From Aureimonas mangrovi (lineage in GTDB: Bacteria; Pseudomonadota; Alphaproteobacteria; Rhizobiales; Rhizobiaceae), in assembly GCF_014058705.1 (NCBI RefSeq), contig NZ_CP059692.1, positions 3,336,001 through 3,400,000 on the forward strand: DNA of 64,000 bases, read 5' to 3'. Positions within the stretch are counted from its first letter, which is position 1. The number at the start of each line of letters is the position of its first letter. A program made the position numbers and the translations under genes. The notes beneath the pieces are model-generated. The model was not told the origin of the DNA, did not search any database, and saw nothing but the letters and a program-made list of their open reading frames with translations. Below, piece after piece: positions 54,507-63,167 of the stretch.

Positions 54507-55325
54507 TCAGTCCACGAAAGCGCGCTCGACGACGTAGGTGCCGGGCTTGGAGTTGGCGCCCTCCTCGAAGGCGGCAGCCTCCAGAAGCGCGGCAGTGTCC
54601 TTGAGCATGGCCATCGAACCGCAGATCATCGCGCGGTCTGTCGCGGGGTCGAGCGCCGGCACGCCGAGTTCGGCGGCAAGGCGCCCGTTCTCGATCATGG
54701 TGGTGATGCGCTCGCCCCTCGGCTCTCCCTCGCGCGTCGCCGCGCCGAGGAAGCGCAGCTTGTCGCCGACGATCTCAGACAGGATCTCGTCGGACTTCAC
54801 CGCCGCCACGAGGTCCTGCCCGTAGCGCAGTTCATCGAGGGTGCGGGTCGTCTGCGTGAGGATCACCTCCTCGAACTTCTCGTAGGTCTCCGGGTCGCGG
54901 ATGATGCCGGCAAACGGCGCGACGCCCGTGCCGGTGGAGAAAAGATAGAGTCGCCGGCCGGGCACCAGCGCGTCGAGCACCAGTGTGCCCGTCGGCTTCT
55001 TGCGCATCAGCACCGTGTCGCCGACCTGGATCTTCTGCAGATGTTCCGTCAGCGGGCCGCCGGGCACCTTGATGGAGAAGAACTCCAGTTCCTCGTCCCA
55101 GGCCGGGCTGGCGATCGAGTAGGCGCGGAAGACCGGCTTCTCGGCGTTCGGCAGGCCGATCATCGCGAACTCGCCGGTGCGGAAGCGGAAGCTCGCCGGG
55201 CGCGTCATGCGGAACATGAACAGGCTGTCGGTGTAGTGCCGCACCTCTGTCACCGTCTCGGCGAAGACGTTGGCGGGGATCGGGAAGGCGTTCTCGGTCT
55301 GTCGCGCTTCGACGGTCACGTTCAT
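54507..55325 (-). CDS. fpr: Ferredoxin/flavodoxin-NADP+ reductase
   Basis: FAD enzyme passing electrons between NADPH and ferredoxin or flavodoxin, including in oxidative-stress responses. The 272 residues begin MNVTVEARQTENAFPIPANV and show RAYSIASPAWDEELEFFSIKV (FAD site), LYLFSTGTGVAPFAGIIRDP (NADP site), MICGSMAMLKDT and a C-terminal YVVERAFVD, typical of bacterial subclass FPRs. The ATG at 55325 is the start; a longer frame extends into the MFS region and is spurious. Preceded by a 173-base gap holding no gene; no clear promoter recognised there. Confidence 0.95.
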   Translation of the reverse strand: MNVTVEARQTENAFPIPANVFAETVTEVRHYTDSLFMFRMTRPASFRFRTGEFAMIGLPNAEKPVFRAYSIASPAWDEELEFFSIKVPGGPLTEHLQKIQVGDTVLMRKKPTGTLVLDALVPGRRLYLFSTGTGVAPFAGIIRDPETYEKFEEVILTQTTRTLDELRYGQDLVAAVKSDEILSEIVGDKLRFLGAATREGEPRGERITTMIENGRLAAELGVPALDPATDRAMICGSMAMLKDTAALLEAAAFEEGANSKPGTYVVERAFVD

Positions 55326-55498
55326 GGCTGGCCTTGCGGTTTGTCTCGGACGGCGGGCACTCGGGCCGGCGCGAACATAGAGAGCGGATGGCCTCGCGAA
55401 AAGACGGGCCGACAGACAGGCAGGTTTGCCGCAACCCGCGCCCCGCGTCGAGGCCGCGCGTTTCGCGCTGCGCCCGCCTCGTGGAATAAGATTTCGGC

Positions 55499-56710
55499 TT
55501 AGCTGCGGATGTCGCTCTCCTTCGGCAGGAGCACCGTGAGAAGCCCCAGGAATGGCAGGAAGGCGCAGATCACGAACACCGTGCGAATCCCATGCGCATC
55601 GGCGATCGCCCCGAGGACGGCGGCGGCGATGCCGCCCATGCCGAAGGCGAAGCCGAAGAAGATGCCCGCGATCAGCCCGACGCGGCCGGGCACCAGTTCC
55701 TGCGCGAAGACGACGATGGCCGAGAAGGCCGAGGAGATCACGAAGCCGATCACCACGGAGAGCGCAGCCGTCCAGAAGAGGTCGACATAGGGAAGCGCCA
55801 GCGTGAACGGCAGAGCGCCCACGATAGAGAACCAGATCACCGCCTTGCGGCCGATCTTGTCCGTCAGAGGGCCGCCCGCGAGCGTACCGACCGCGGCGGC
55901 GCCGAGGAACAGGAACAAGAGGATCTGCGACTGGCGGATCGAAACGTCGAAGGTCTCGATCAGGTAGAAGGTGTAGAAGCTCGACAGGCTGACCGTGTAG
56001 ACCTGCTTGGAGAAGGTCAGGATCGCGAGGATCGCGATGGCGTAGAGGACGCGGCCGCGCGGCAGGGGCAGCGCCGCGACCGATGCCGTGGCCTTGCGCG
56101 CGGCCTGCTCCAGATGCCGCGCCTTCGCCCAGCTTCCCACGTGCCAGAGCACGATCATGCCGAGGAGCGCCAGCGCGCCAAACCAGGCGACGCTCGGCTG
56201 GCCGAGCGGCAGGACGATGTAGGCTGCTAAAAGCGGCCCGAGCGCCGTGCCCGCATTGCCGCCGACCTGGAACAGAGACTGCGCGAAGCCATAGCGGCCG
56301 CCCGAGGCGACCCGCGCGACGCGTGAAGCGTCCGGGTGGAAGATCGAGGAGCCGAGGCCGACGCAGGCCGCAGCCAGAAGCAGCACCCAGTAGGCATGAG
56401 CGCCGGCGAGGATCATCAACCCGACGAGCGAGAAGAACATGCCGAGCGTCAGCAGCCGGAAGCGCGGCTTCCTGTCCGTCACGAAGCCCACCGCCGGCTG
56501 CAGCAGCGAGGCCGTCACCTGGAAGGTGAAGTGCAGGATGCCGATCTGCGTGAAGGTCAGCGCGTAGTTCTCCTGCAGCACCGGATAGAGCGCCGGGAGA
56601 AGCGACTGGATCGTGTCGTTGAGGAGATGGCAGAGGCTGAGGGCCAGAAGCACCATCAGCGTCGTCTTTTCGGGTGCCGTCTGCCCCGCCTGCATGGTCG
56701 TCTGGCTCAC
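55499..56710 (-). CDS. MFS transporter, fosmidomycin resistance (Fsr) type
   Basis: 403-residue, 12-span major facilitator. It has SLCHLLNDTIQSLLPALYPVLQENYALTFTQIG at the N-terminus, IFHPDASRVARVASGGRYG and FQVGGNAGTALGPLLAAYIV. All are highly characteristic of the Fsr family, which exports fosmidomycin and perhaps other small phosphonates or metabolites. Native substrate unknown. Divergent from the ABC half-transporter across about 200 bases. Confidence 0.93.
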   Translation of the reverse strand: MSQTTMQAGQTAPEKTTLMVLLALSLCHLLNDTIQSLLPALYPVLQENYALTFTQIGILHFTFQVTASLLQPAVGFVTDRKPRFRLLTLGMFFSLVGLMILAGAHAYWVLLLAAACVGLGSSIFHPDASRVARVASGGRYGFAQSLFQVGGNAGTALGPLLAAYIVLPLGQPSVAWFGALALLGMIVLWHVGSWAKARHLEQAARKATASVAALPLPRGRVLYAIAILAILTFSKQVYTVSLSSFYTFYLIETFDVSIRQSQILLFLFLGAAAVGTLAGGPLTDKIGRKAVIWFSIVGALPFTLALPYVDLFWTAALSVVIGFVISSAFSAIVVFAQELVPGRVGLIAGIFFGFAFGMGGIAAAVLGAIADAHGIRTVFVICAFLPFLGLLTVLLPKESDIRS

Positions 56711-56914
56711 CGCGCGAACCCGTCAACGCGCCGTGGCGCGCCTTCCTGCAATGGTTTTGTCGAAAGGCCGTACAACACCCTTCGCGAAGCGTCCATCGTC
56801 AGCGGCACTTACAATCGTTTCGCACCTCTCTCGCCTGCCGGGAAAGTTGACACCCCTGGTCAGCGATAATACCGGCAAGGCGAATTTCTGACGCCCGTTC
56901 CGAAAGCCTGCCCC

Positions 56915-58657
56915 ATGCTCGCGCGCTTCTTCGCCTACTATTCCCCCTGGCGCGGGCTCTTCTTCCTCGACTTCGGCTGCGCCGTCGTCGCCGGGCTTCT
57001 GGAACTCGCCTTCCCGATCGCGGTGAAGGTCTTCGTCGACAACCTCCTGCCCTCGGGCCAGTGGACGCTGATCCTCCTGGCCTCCGTGGGTCTGCTTCTC
57101 GTCTACGTGCTCAACACCGGGCTGATGGCCGTCGTGACCTACTGGGGGCACATGCTCGGCATCAACATCGAGACCGAGATGCGGCGCCGGGCCTTCGACC
57201 ATCTCCAGAAGCTGTCCTTCGGCTTCTTCGACAACGTCAAGACGGGCCATCTCGTCGGGCGGCTGACGAAGGATCTCGAGGAGATCGGCGAGGTCGCCCA
57301 TCACGGACCGGAAGACCTCTTCATCGCGGTGATGACCTTCCTCGGCGCCTTCGCGCTGATGCTCTCGGTCCACACGGAACTGGCCCTGATCACCGGCGTC
57401 GTGGTGCCGATCGGAACCTGGCTGACGGCGCGCTACGGCCAGCGCATGACGGACACCTGGCGCGCGATCTATGGCTCGGTCGGCGACTTCAACGCCCGCA
57501 TCGAGGAGAATGTCGGCGGCATCCGCGTGGTGAAGGCCTTCGCCAACGAGGAGCACGAGCGCGCCCTGTTCGCCGAAAACAACGCCGGCTACCGCGCCCG
57601 CAAGCTCGATGCCTACCGCATCATGGCCGTCAGCCAGTCGCTGAACTACCTGTCGATGCGTCTTACGCAAGTGATCGTGATGGTGGCCGGCACCTGGTAC
57701 GTGATCCAGGACGACCTCTCCTATGGCGGCTTCGTCGGCTTCCTTCTCCTCGTGAACGTCTTCTTCCGTCCGGTGGAGAAGATCGCGGCGGTGATCGAGA
57801 CCTATCCGAAGGGCATCGCCGGCTTCCGGCGCTACACCGAGTTCCTCGACACCGCGCCCGACATCATGGACGCGCCCGGCGCGCGCGATCTCGGGGACGT
57901 GCGCGGCGCCATCGCCTTCGAGGGCGTATCCTTCGGCTATACGCCGGGCGCGCCGGTTCTCAAGGGTATCGACCTTCAGGTCGCGCCCGGCGAGACGCTG
58001 GCCTTCGTCGGCCCCTCCGGCGCGGGCAAGACCACGATCTGCTCGCTGGTTCCGCGCTTCTATGACGTCGAGGCCGGCGCGATCCGCATCGACGGCACCG
58101 ACATCCGCGAGGTGAGCCTTGCGTCGCTGCGCCGGCAGATCGGCATCGTGCAGCAGGACGTGTTCCTGTTCGGCGGCACGGTGCGCGAGAACATCGCCTA
58201 TGGCCGGCTCGATGCGAGCGAAGCCGACATCGTCTCCGCCGTGGAGCGCGCGCGTCTGACGGAAACCGTCGCGGCTTTGCCGCAGGGCCTCGACACGATC
58301 GTCGGGGAACGCGGCGTCAAGCTCTCCGGCGGCCAGAAGCAGCGTCTGTCGATCGCACGCATGTTCTTGAAGGACCCCGCGATCCTCATCCTCGACGAGG
58401 CGACGTCGGCGCTCGACACCGAGACCGAGCGTGCCATCCAGGCCTCGCTTGCCGAACTCGCCAGGGGCCGCACGACGCTGATCATCGCGCATCGCCTGTC
58501 GACGATCCGCCATGCGGATCGCATCGCGGTGATGTCGGGTGGGCAGATCGCCGAGGTCGGCAGCCATGCCGAGCTGATCGCGCGGCCTGGGCCGTACCAG
58601 CGGCTCGTGCGGGCACAGGACGGCGTCTACGAGGACCAGCCAGCGGCGGCCGAGTAG
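56915..58657 (+). CDS. ABC exporter half-transporter (MsbA/LmrA-like)
   Basis: 580 residues: six-helix membrane domain (1 to about 310) with ETEMRRRAFDHLQKLSFGFFDNVKTGHLVGRLTKDLEEIGE, then an ATPase with VGPSGAGKTTICSLVPRFYD (Walker A), LSGGQKQRLSIARMFLKDPAILILDEATSALD and the switch His in LIIAHRLSTIRHAD. Works as a homodimer or with an unlinked partner. It resembles multidrug/lipid exporters; substrate not predictable from sequence. Ends at 58657, 29 bases before a strong terminator. Confidence 0.92.
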   Translation: MLARFFAYYSPWRGLFFLDFGCAVVAGLLELAFPIAVKVFVDNLLPSGQWTLILLASVGLLLVYVLNTGLMAVVTYWGHMLGINIETEMRRRAFDHLQKLSFGFFDNVKTGHLVGRLTKDLEEIGEVAHHGPEDLFIAVMTFLGAFALMLSVHTELALITGVVVPIGTWLTARYGQRMTDTWRAIYGSVGDFNARIEENVGGIRVVKAFANEEHERALFAENNAGYRARKLDAYRIMAVSQSLNYLSMRLTQVIVMVAGTWYVIQDDLSYGGFVGFLLLVNVFFRPVEKIAAVIETYPKGIAGFRRYTEFLDTAPDIMDAPGARDLGDVRGAIAFEGVSFGYTPGAPVLKGIDLQVAPGETLAFVGPSGAGKTTICSLVPRFYDVEAGAIRIDGTDIREVSLASLRRQIGIVQQDVFLFGGTVRENIAYGRLDASEADIVSAVERARLTETVAALPQGLDTIVGERGVKLSGGQKQRLSIARMFLKDPAILILDEATSALDTETERAIQASLAELARGRTTLIIAHRLSTIRHADRIAVMSGGQIAEVGSHAELIARPGPYQRLVRAQDGVYEDQPAAAE

Positions 58658-58682
58658 GGCGCAGACCTGTAGCGAGCAAGAA

Positions 58683-58715
58683 AAAACCCGCTCGGGGGAG
58701 GACCGAGCGGGTTTT
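58683..58715. terminator. Strong bidirectional Rho-independent terminator
   Basis: CCCGCTCGG (58687-58695), loop GGGAGGA, CCGAGCGGG (58703-58711), flanked by AAAA upstream and TTTT downstream so that it would work on both strands. It closes the ABC exporter gene. The rest of the gap to 58930 contains no gene I can support; a small GCGCGA/TCGCGC hairpin lies at 58892-58907. Confidence 0.9.
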
Positions 58716-58930
58716 AAGAGATGCAAAGTTTGGGAGGAAACGTTTGCAGGACTCTTATGCCTGTTTTCTGCGCTGACCGGAAGAGCGCCCAACGCATAGG
58801 CGCCATGCAGAAATGCGATAACTGAGTCATGCCGCTGTCACGCGCGCATGGGTCGGTCCGTCCATCCGCTGCTTGCGGGCCGCTTCGCCCTGCGCGACAA
58901 ATCGCGCGACACGACGGCGGGGTGGAGGCG

Positions 58931-59896
58931 ATGGGGAGGACACGACAAGACGAGGCTGCGAGGCTGGACGATGCGGCACGTGCCGGCTGGCTCTATTACG
59001 TCGCCGGCAAGACGCAGGACGAGATCGCCCGCACGCTCGACATCTCGCGCCAGAGCGCGCAGCGGCTCGTTTCGCTCTCCGTAAGCGCCGGGCTCGTGAA
59101 AGTGCGCATCGATCATCCGATCGCCGCCTGTCTCGACCTCGCCGAGCGCCTGCGCGAGCGCTTCGATCTCAAGACAGTCGAGGTGGTGCCCTCCGATCCC
59201 GGCTCCCCGTCGACGACGCTCGGCATCGCACTCGCGGGCGCCGGGCAGATGGAGCGGCGCCTGCGCCAGGTGGAGCCCTCGATCATCGCCGTCGGCACCG
59301 GCCGCACGCTGAAGGCGGCCATCGAGCATCTGCCGGCGATGGACTGCCCCCAGCATCGTATCGTCTCGCTGACGGCCAACATCACGCTCGACGGTTCGGC
59401 ATCGATCTACAACGTCATCTTCTCGATGGCCGACACGATCCGCGCGCCGCACCATCCGATGCCGCTTCCGCTCGTCGTGTCCTCGCCGAGCGAACGCGCC
59501 CTCCTGCATGAGCAGAAAGTGATTCGCCGCACGCTGGCTCTCGCGGCGGAGGCGGACGTCGCTTTCGTCGGCATCGGCGAGATCGGGCCGAAGGCGCCGC
59601 TCGTGAAGGACGGCTTCGTGACGACGCGCGAGTGCGCGGAGCTGGTCTCGACCGGCGGTGCGGGCGAAATCGTCGGCTGGGTCTTCGATGCGCACGGGCA
59701 GGTCATCGACTGTGCGTTCAACGACCGCGTCTCGAGCGCCCCCCTGCCCTCCACCCGGCGCACGGAGGTGATCGCGATGGCGATGGGCCCGGCCAAGACA
59801 CCCGCGATCCGCGCCGCTCTTCTCGGACATCTGGTCAACGGTCTCGTCACCGACGAAGGGACCGCAAGGCGCCTTCTTGGCACAGGATCGCCCTGA
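58931..59896 (+). CDS. SorC-family sugar-binding transcriptional regulator
   Basis: 321 residues. N-terminal HTH at about 15-55 (AGWLYYVAGKTQDEIARTLDISRQSAQRLV) and a SorC/DeoR-C sugar-phosphate-binding domain (IAVGTGRTLKAAIEHL, FVGIGEIGPKAPL, GEIVGWVFDAHGQVID, GPAKTPAIRAAL). The ATG at 58931 sits just after GGAGG and is preferred over the frame opening at 58829, which adds arginine-rich leader sequence. It precedes a polyol-type ABC transporter on the same strand and probably regulates it in response to a sugar or polyol. Confidence 0.93.
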   Translation: MGRTRQDEAARLDDAARAGWLYYVAGKTQDEIARTLDISRQSAQRLVSLSVSAGLVKVRIDHPIAACLDLAERLRERFDLKTVEVVPSDPGSPSTTLGIALAGAGQMERRLRQVEPSIIAVGTGRTLKAAIEHLPAMDCPQHRIVSLTANITLDGSASIYNVIFSMADTIRAPHHPMPLPLVVSSPSERALLHEQKVIRRTLALAAEADVAFVGIGEIGPKAPLVKDGFVTTRECAELVSTGGAGEIVGWVFDAHGQVIDCAFNDRVSSAPLPSTRRTEVIAMAMGPAKTPAIRAALLGHLVNGLVTDEGTARRLLGTGSP

Positions 59897-59947
59897 CCGA
59901 TCCTTCAAAGAGACGCAGTTCCTGGTGCGTCGCGGCACGCAATCCAT

Positions 59948-59994
59948 TTGACAGCGCCTCCTCTCGGTGAGAATTTGCCCTCGCATTGAACAAT
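59948..59994 (+). promoter_or_regulatory. Candidate promoter and operator of the polyol ABC operon
   Basis: TTGACA at 59948-59953, a 17-base spacer and GAATTT at 59971-59976 as a weak -10, about 50 bases before the binding-protein ATG. The palindrome ATTGAACAAT (59985-59994) follows and could be a SorC-type operator overlapping the transcription start. Perfect -35 and correct spacing, poor -10. Confidence 0.5.
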
Positions 59995-60026
59995 TGCCCA
60001 TGACTGAGCTGGGAGGCCATCCGAAA

Positions 60027-61343
60027 ATGTTTCAACGCGCACTCATGGCGGGTGCGGCGTCTCTTCTCGCGATGGCCGGTGTGGCCGGCGCGCAGACGAC
60101 GCTGACGATCGCCACCGTCAACAACTCCGACATGATCCGCATGCAGGGGCTGACGCAGGACTTCACCGAACAGCACCCGGACATCGCCCTGAACTGGGTG
60201 ACGCTCGAGGAGAACGTTCTGCGCCAGCGCGTCACGACCGACATCGCCACCAATGGCGGCCAGTTCGACGTGATGACGATCGGCAACTACGAAGCGCCGA
60301 TCTGGGCCGGAAACGAGTGGCTGGCGCCGCTCGACAATCTCGGCGACGACTACGACGTCGACGATCTCCTGCCGCCGATCCGCGAGGCGCTCTCCGCCGA
60401 TGGCACGCTCTATGCTGCACCCTTCTACGCCGAGAGCGCGATGACCATCTATCGCACCGACCTCTTCGAGGCGGCCGGCATCGAGATGCCGGAGAACCCG
60501 ACGTGGGACTTCATCGCCGAATCGGCCCGCACGATCCATGAGGCGAACCCCGACGTCTACGGCATCTGCCTGCGCGGTCTCGCCGGCTGGGGCGAGAACA
60601 TGGCCTTCCTCGGCGCCATGGCACGCTCCTACGGCGCCAACTACTTCGACGGCTCCTGGCAGCCGCAGTTCGAGAGCGAAGGCTGGCGCAACGCGGTCGG
60701 CCTGTATGTCGAGCTGATGCGCGAAGTCGGCCCTCCGGGCGCTTCCTCGAACGGCTTCAACCAGAACCTGACGCTGTTCAATCAGGGCCGCTGCGCGATG
60801 TGGATGGACGCCACGATCGCAGCCTCCTTCGTCTCCAACCCGGATGAGAGCCAGGTGGCCGACAGCGTCGGCTTCGCCCAGTTCCCCTGCGGCATCGAGA
60901 ACTGCCCGAACAACGGTGCCAACTGGCTCTGGGCATGGTCGCTCGCGATCCCCGCGTCCTCGCAGAACGCCGAGGCCGCGCAGACCTTCATCTCGTGGGC
61001 GACGTCCAAGGCCTATCTCGAACTCGTGGCCGAGAACGAAGGCTGGGCGAACGTGCCGGCCGGCACGCGCACCTCGCTCTACGAGAACGAGACCTACATG
61101 ACCGAGGCGCCCTTCGCGCAGGCGACGCTCACCGCCATCGAGAACGCCAACCCCTCGATCACGGACGACAAGCCCTATGTCGGGCTGCAGTTCGCCGCGA
61201 TCCCGGAGTTCCAGGGCCTCGGCACCACGGTCGGCCAGCAGATGGCGGCCGCGCTCACCGGCTCGATGAGCGTCGACCAGGTGCTCGCCGCCGCCCAGCA
61301 GGGCGCGGTGCGCGAGATGACGCGCGGCGGCTACCTACAGTAG
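60027..61343 (+). CDS. Polyol (sorbitol/mannitol-type) ABC transporter substrate-binding protein
   Basis: 438-residue periplasmic receptor: signal peptide MFQRALMAGAASLLAMAGVAGAQ, then TTLTIATVNNSDMIRMQGLTQDF, NGGQFDVMTIGNYEAPIWAGNEWL and YGICLRGLAGWGENMAFL, a pattern of the SmoE/MtlE group. The ATG at 60027 is preceded by GGGAGG about ten bases upstream; the earlier in-frame ATGs at 59967 and 60000 lack ribosome sites. Two cysteines (CGIENCP) may form a disulphide. First gene of the SBP-permease-permease-ATPase set. Confidence 0.92.
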   Translation: MFQRALMAGAASLLAMAGVAGAQTTLTIATVNNSDMIRMQGLTQDFTEQHPDIALNWVTLEENVLRQRVTTDIATNGGQFDVMTIGNYEAPIWAGNEWLAPLDNLGDDYDVDDLLPPIREALSADGTLYAAPFYAESAMTIYRTDLFEAAGIEMPENPTWDFIAESARTIHEANPDVYGICLRGLAGWGENMAFLGAMARSYGANYFDGSWQPQFESEGWRNAVGLYVELMREVGPPGASSNGFNQNLTLFNQGRCAMWMDATIAASFVSNPDESQVADSVGFAQFPCGIENCPNNGANWLWAWSLAIPASSQNAEAAQTFISWATSKAYLELVAENEGWANVPAGTRTSLYENETYMTEAPFAQATLTAIENANPSITDDKPYVGLQFAAIPEFQGLGTTVGQQMAAALTGSMSVDQVLAAAQQGAVREMTRGGYLQ

Positions 61344-61361
61344 TCCCCGCCCCCGCGCGAT

Positions 61362-61386
61362 CGAAAGGGCGCCCTCGAGGCGCCCT
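61362..61386 (+). terminator. Intra-operon hairpin after the binding-protein gene
   Basis: AAAGGGCGCC (61362-61371), loop CTCGA, GGCGCCCTTT (61377-61386). A perfect 10-bp stem 18 bases after the stop and 54 bases before the permease gene. Such hairpins commonly protect the binding-protein mRNA or partly terminate, giving more receptor than permease. Confidence 0.75.
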
Positions 61387-61440
61387 TTCTCCCCTCAGCA
61401 CCTTCGCCCGTCAGGGCGTGTCCGCGACGGAGCCACCAGC

Positions 61441-62313
61441 ATGGCGACAACCCATACGAAATCGGCTGCCCGCCTGATGATGGCGCCTTCCGTCATCGCG
61501 CTGCTCTTGTGGATGATCGTCCCGCTATCGCTGACGCTCTACTTCTCGACACTGAACTACAATCTCTTCAATCCCGGAGAGACGCCGTTCATCGGCATCA
61601 TGAACTACCGGTTCTTCCTGTCCGATCCGGCCTTCTTCACCGCCCTCCAGAACACGCTTGTCCTCGTCCTCGGCGTGCTCGTCATCACCGTGGGCGGCGG
61701 CATCCTTCTCGCGCTGATGCTCGATCAGGTGTTCTACGGCGTGACGATCGTGCGCCTTCTCGTCATCGCGCCCTTCTTCGTGATGCCGACGGTGGCCGCC
61801 CTCGTCTGGTCGAACCTGATGATGAACCCGGTCTACGGTGTCATCGGGCAGTTCCTGAACTTCGTCGGCATCGGCGCGATCGACTGGTTTTCCAGCGCCC
61901 CGCTGCTTGCGGTCATCATCATCGTCGCGTGGCAGTGGCTGCCCTTCTCCACGCTGATCCTCCTGACGAGCCTGCAGTCGCTCTCGGAGGACCAGAAGGA
62001 GGCAGCCGAGATGGACGGTGCCGGCGCCTTCTCGATCTTCCGCTACATCACACTGCCGCACATGGCGCGCGCCATTACGGTGGTGATCCTGATCCAGACG
62101 ATCTTCCTGCTTTCCATCTTCGCCGAGATCTACGTGACGACCTCCGGCGGGCCGGGTCTCCAGACGACGAACATCCCCTTCCTCGTCTACTCCCAGGCGC
62201 TCCTCCAGTTCGACGTGGGCGGCGCATCGGCCGGCGGCATCGTCGCGGTGATCCTCGCTAACATCGTCGCCTTCTTCCTCATCCGCCTCATCGGCAAGAA
62301 CCTCGACGCCTGA
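61441..62313 (+). CDS. Polyol ABC transporter permease 1
   Basis: 290-residue CUT1-family permease with six predicted spans and the EAA loop EMDGAGAFSIFRYITLPHM near residues 190-208. N-terminal ATTHTKSAARLMMAPSVIALLLWMIVPLSLTLYFS and the NYNLFNPGE loop match SmoF/MtlF. Pairs with the next permease. Its stop is 12 bases before the next start, with GAGGAG as ribosome site there. Confidence 0.93.
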   Translation: MATTHTKSAARLMMAPSVIALLLWMIVPLSLTLYFSTLNYNLFNPGETPFIGIMNYRFFLSDPAFFTALQNTLVLVLGVLVITVGGGILLALMLDQVFYGVTIVRLLVIAPFFVMPTVAALVWSNLMMNPVYGVIGQFLNFVGIGAIDWFSSAPLLAVIIIVAWQWLPFSTLILLTSLQSLSEDQKEAAEMDGAGAFSIFRYITLPHMARAITVVILIQTIFLLSIFAEIYVTTSGGPGLQTTNIPFLVYSQALLQFDVGGASAGGIVAVILANIVAFFLIRLIGKNLDA

Positions 62314-62325
62314 GGAGCAGACACG

Positions 62326-63156
62326 ATGGCACGCGCAGTCTCCACCCGTCGCAAGATCGGCTTCACCATCCTCGGGTGGTTCGTCGGCCTCCTGATCTTC
62401 TTCCCCGTCCTGTGGACGGTGCTCACCTCCTTCAAGACCGAGCTTCAGGCGATCTCGATCCCGCCACGCTTCGTGTTCTTCGACTGGACGCTGGAGAACT
62501 ACGTCGCGATCCAGGAGCGCTCCGACTACTTCCGCTTCGCGATGAACTCGGTATGGCTCGCCTTCGGCTCGACGCTGATCGGCCTCATCTTCGCCGTGCC
62601 CGCGGCCTGGGCGATGGCCTTCTCGCCGACGCCGCGCACCAAGGACGTCCTCCTCTGGATGCTGTCGACGAAGATGCTGCCGGCCGTCGGCGTCCTCGTG
62701 CCGATCTACCTGATGTTCCGCGATTTCGGCCTTCTCGACACGCGGATCGGGCTGATCCTCGTCCTGTTTCTGATCAACCTGCCAATCATGGTGTGGATGC
62801 TCTACACCTATTTCCGCGAGATTCCGGGTGAGATCCTGGAGGCCGCGCGCATGGACGGCGCGTCGCTAATGAAGGAGCTGACGCAGGTGCTCGCACCGAT
62901 GGCCGTGCCCGGCATCGCGTCCACGGTTCTCCTGTCCGTGATCCTGTCCTGGAACGAGGCGTTCTGGACCCTGAACCTCACGACCACGAACGCGGCGCCG
63001 CTCTCGGCCTTCATCGCGTCCTTCTCCTCGCCGCAGGGCAATTTCTACGCCAAGCTGTCGGCCGCCTCGACGATGGCGATCGCCCCGATCCTCATCCTCG
63101 GCTGGTTCTCGCAGAAGCAGCTCGTGCGCGGTCTCACCTTCGGCGCCGTCAAGTAA
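62326..63156 (+). CDS. Polyol ABC transporter permease 2
   Basis: 276-residue CUT1 permease with about six spans. It has the N-terminal helix [19 protein letters not shown] and [12 protein letters not shown]. The coupling loop [21 protein letters not shown] is near 180. It also carries the conserved [12 protein letters not shown] that is characteristic of SmoG/MtlG. The 3' end is 11 bases from the ATPase start. Confidence 0.93.
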   Translation: MARAVSTRRKIGFTILGWFVGLLIFFPVLWTVLTSFKTELQAISIPPRFVFFDWTLENYVAIQERSDYFRFAMNSVWLAFGSTLIGLIFAVPAAWAMAFSPTPRTKDVLLWMLSTKMLPAVGVLVPIYLMFRDFGLLDTRIGLILVLFLINLPIMVWMLYTYFREIPGEILEAARMDGASLMKELTQVLAPMAVPGIASTVLLSVILSWNEAFWTLNLTTTNAAPLSAFIASFSSPQGNFYAKLSAASTMAIAPILILGWFSQKQLVRGLTFGAVK

Positions 63157-63167
63157 GGAGCGCACAA

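Noticed and set aside
55326-56726. Extension of the fpr frame through the MFS gene
   Set aside because: Out of frame with the Fsr protein; FPR homology begins at 55325.
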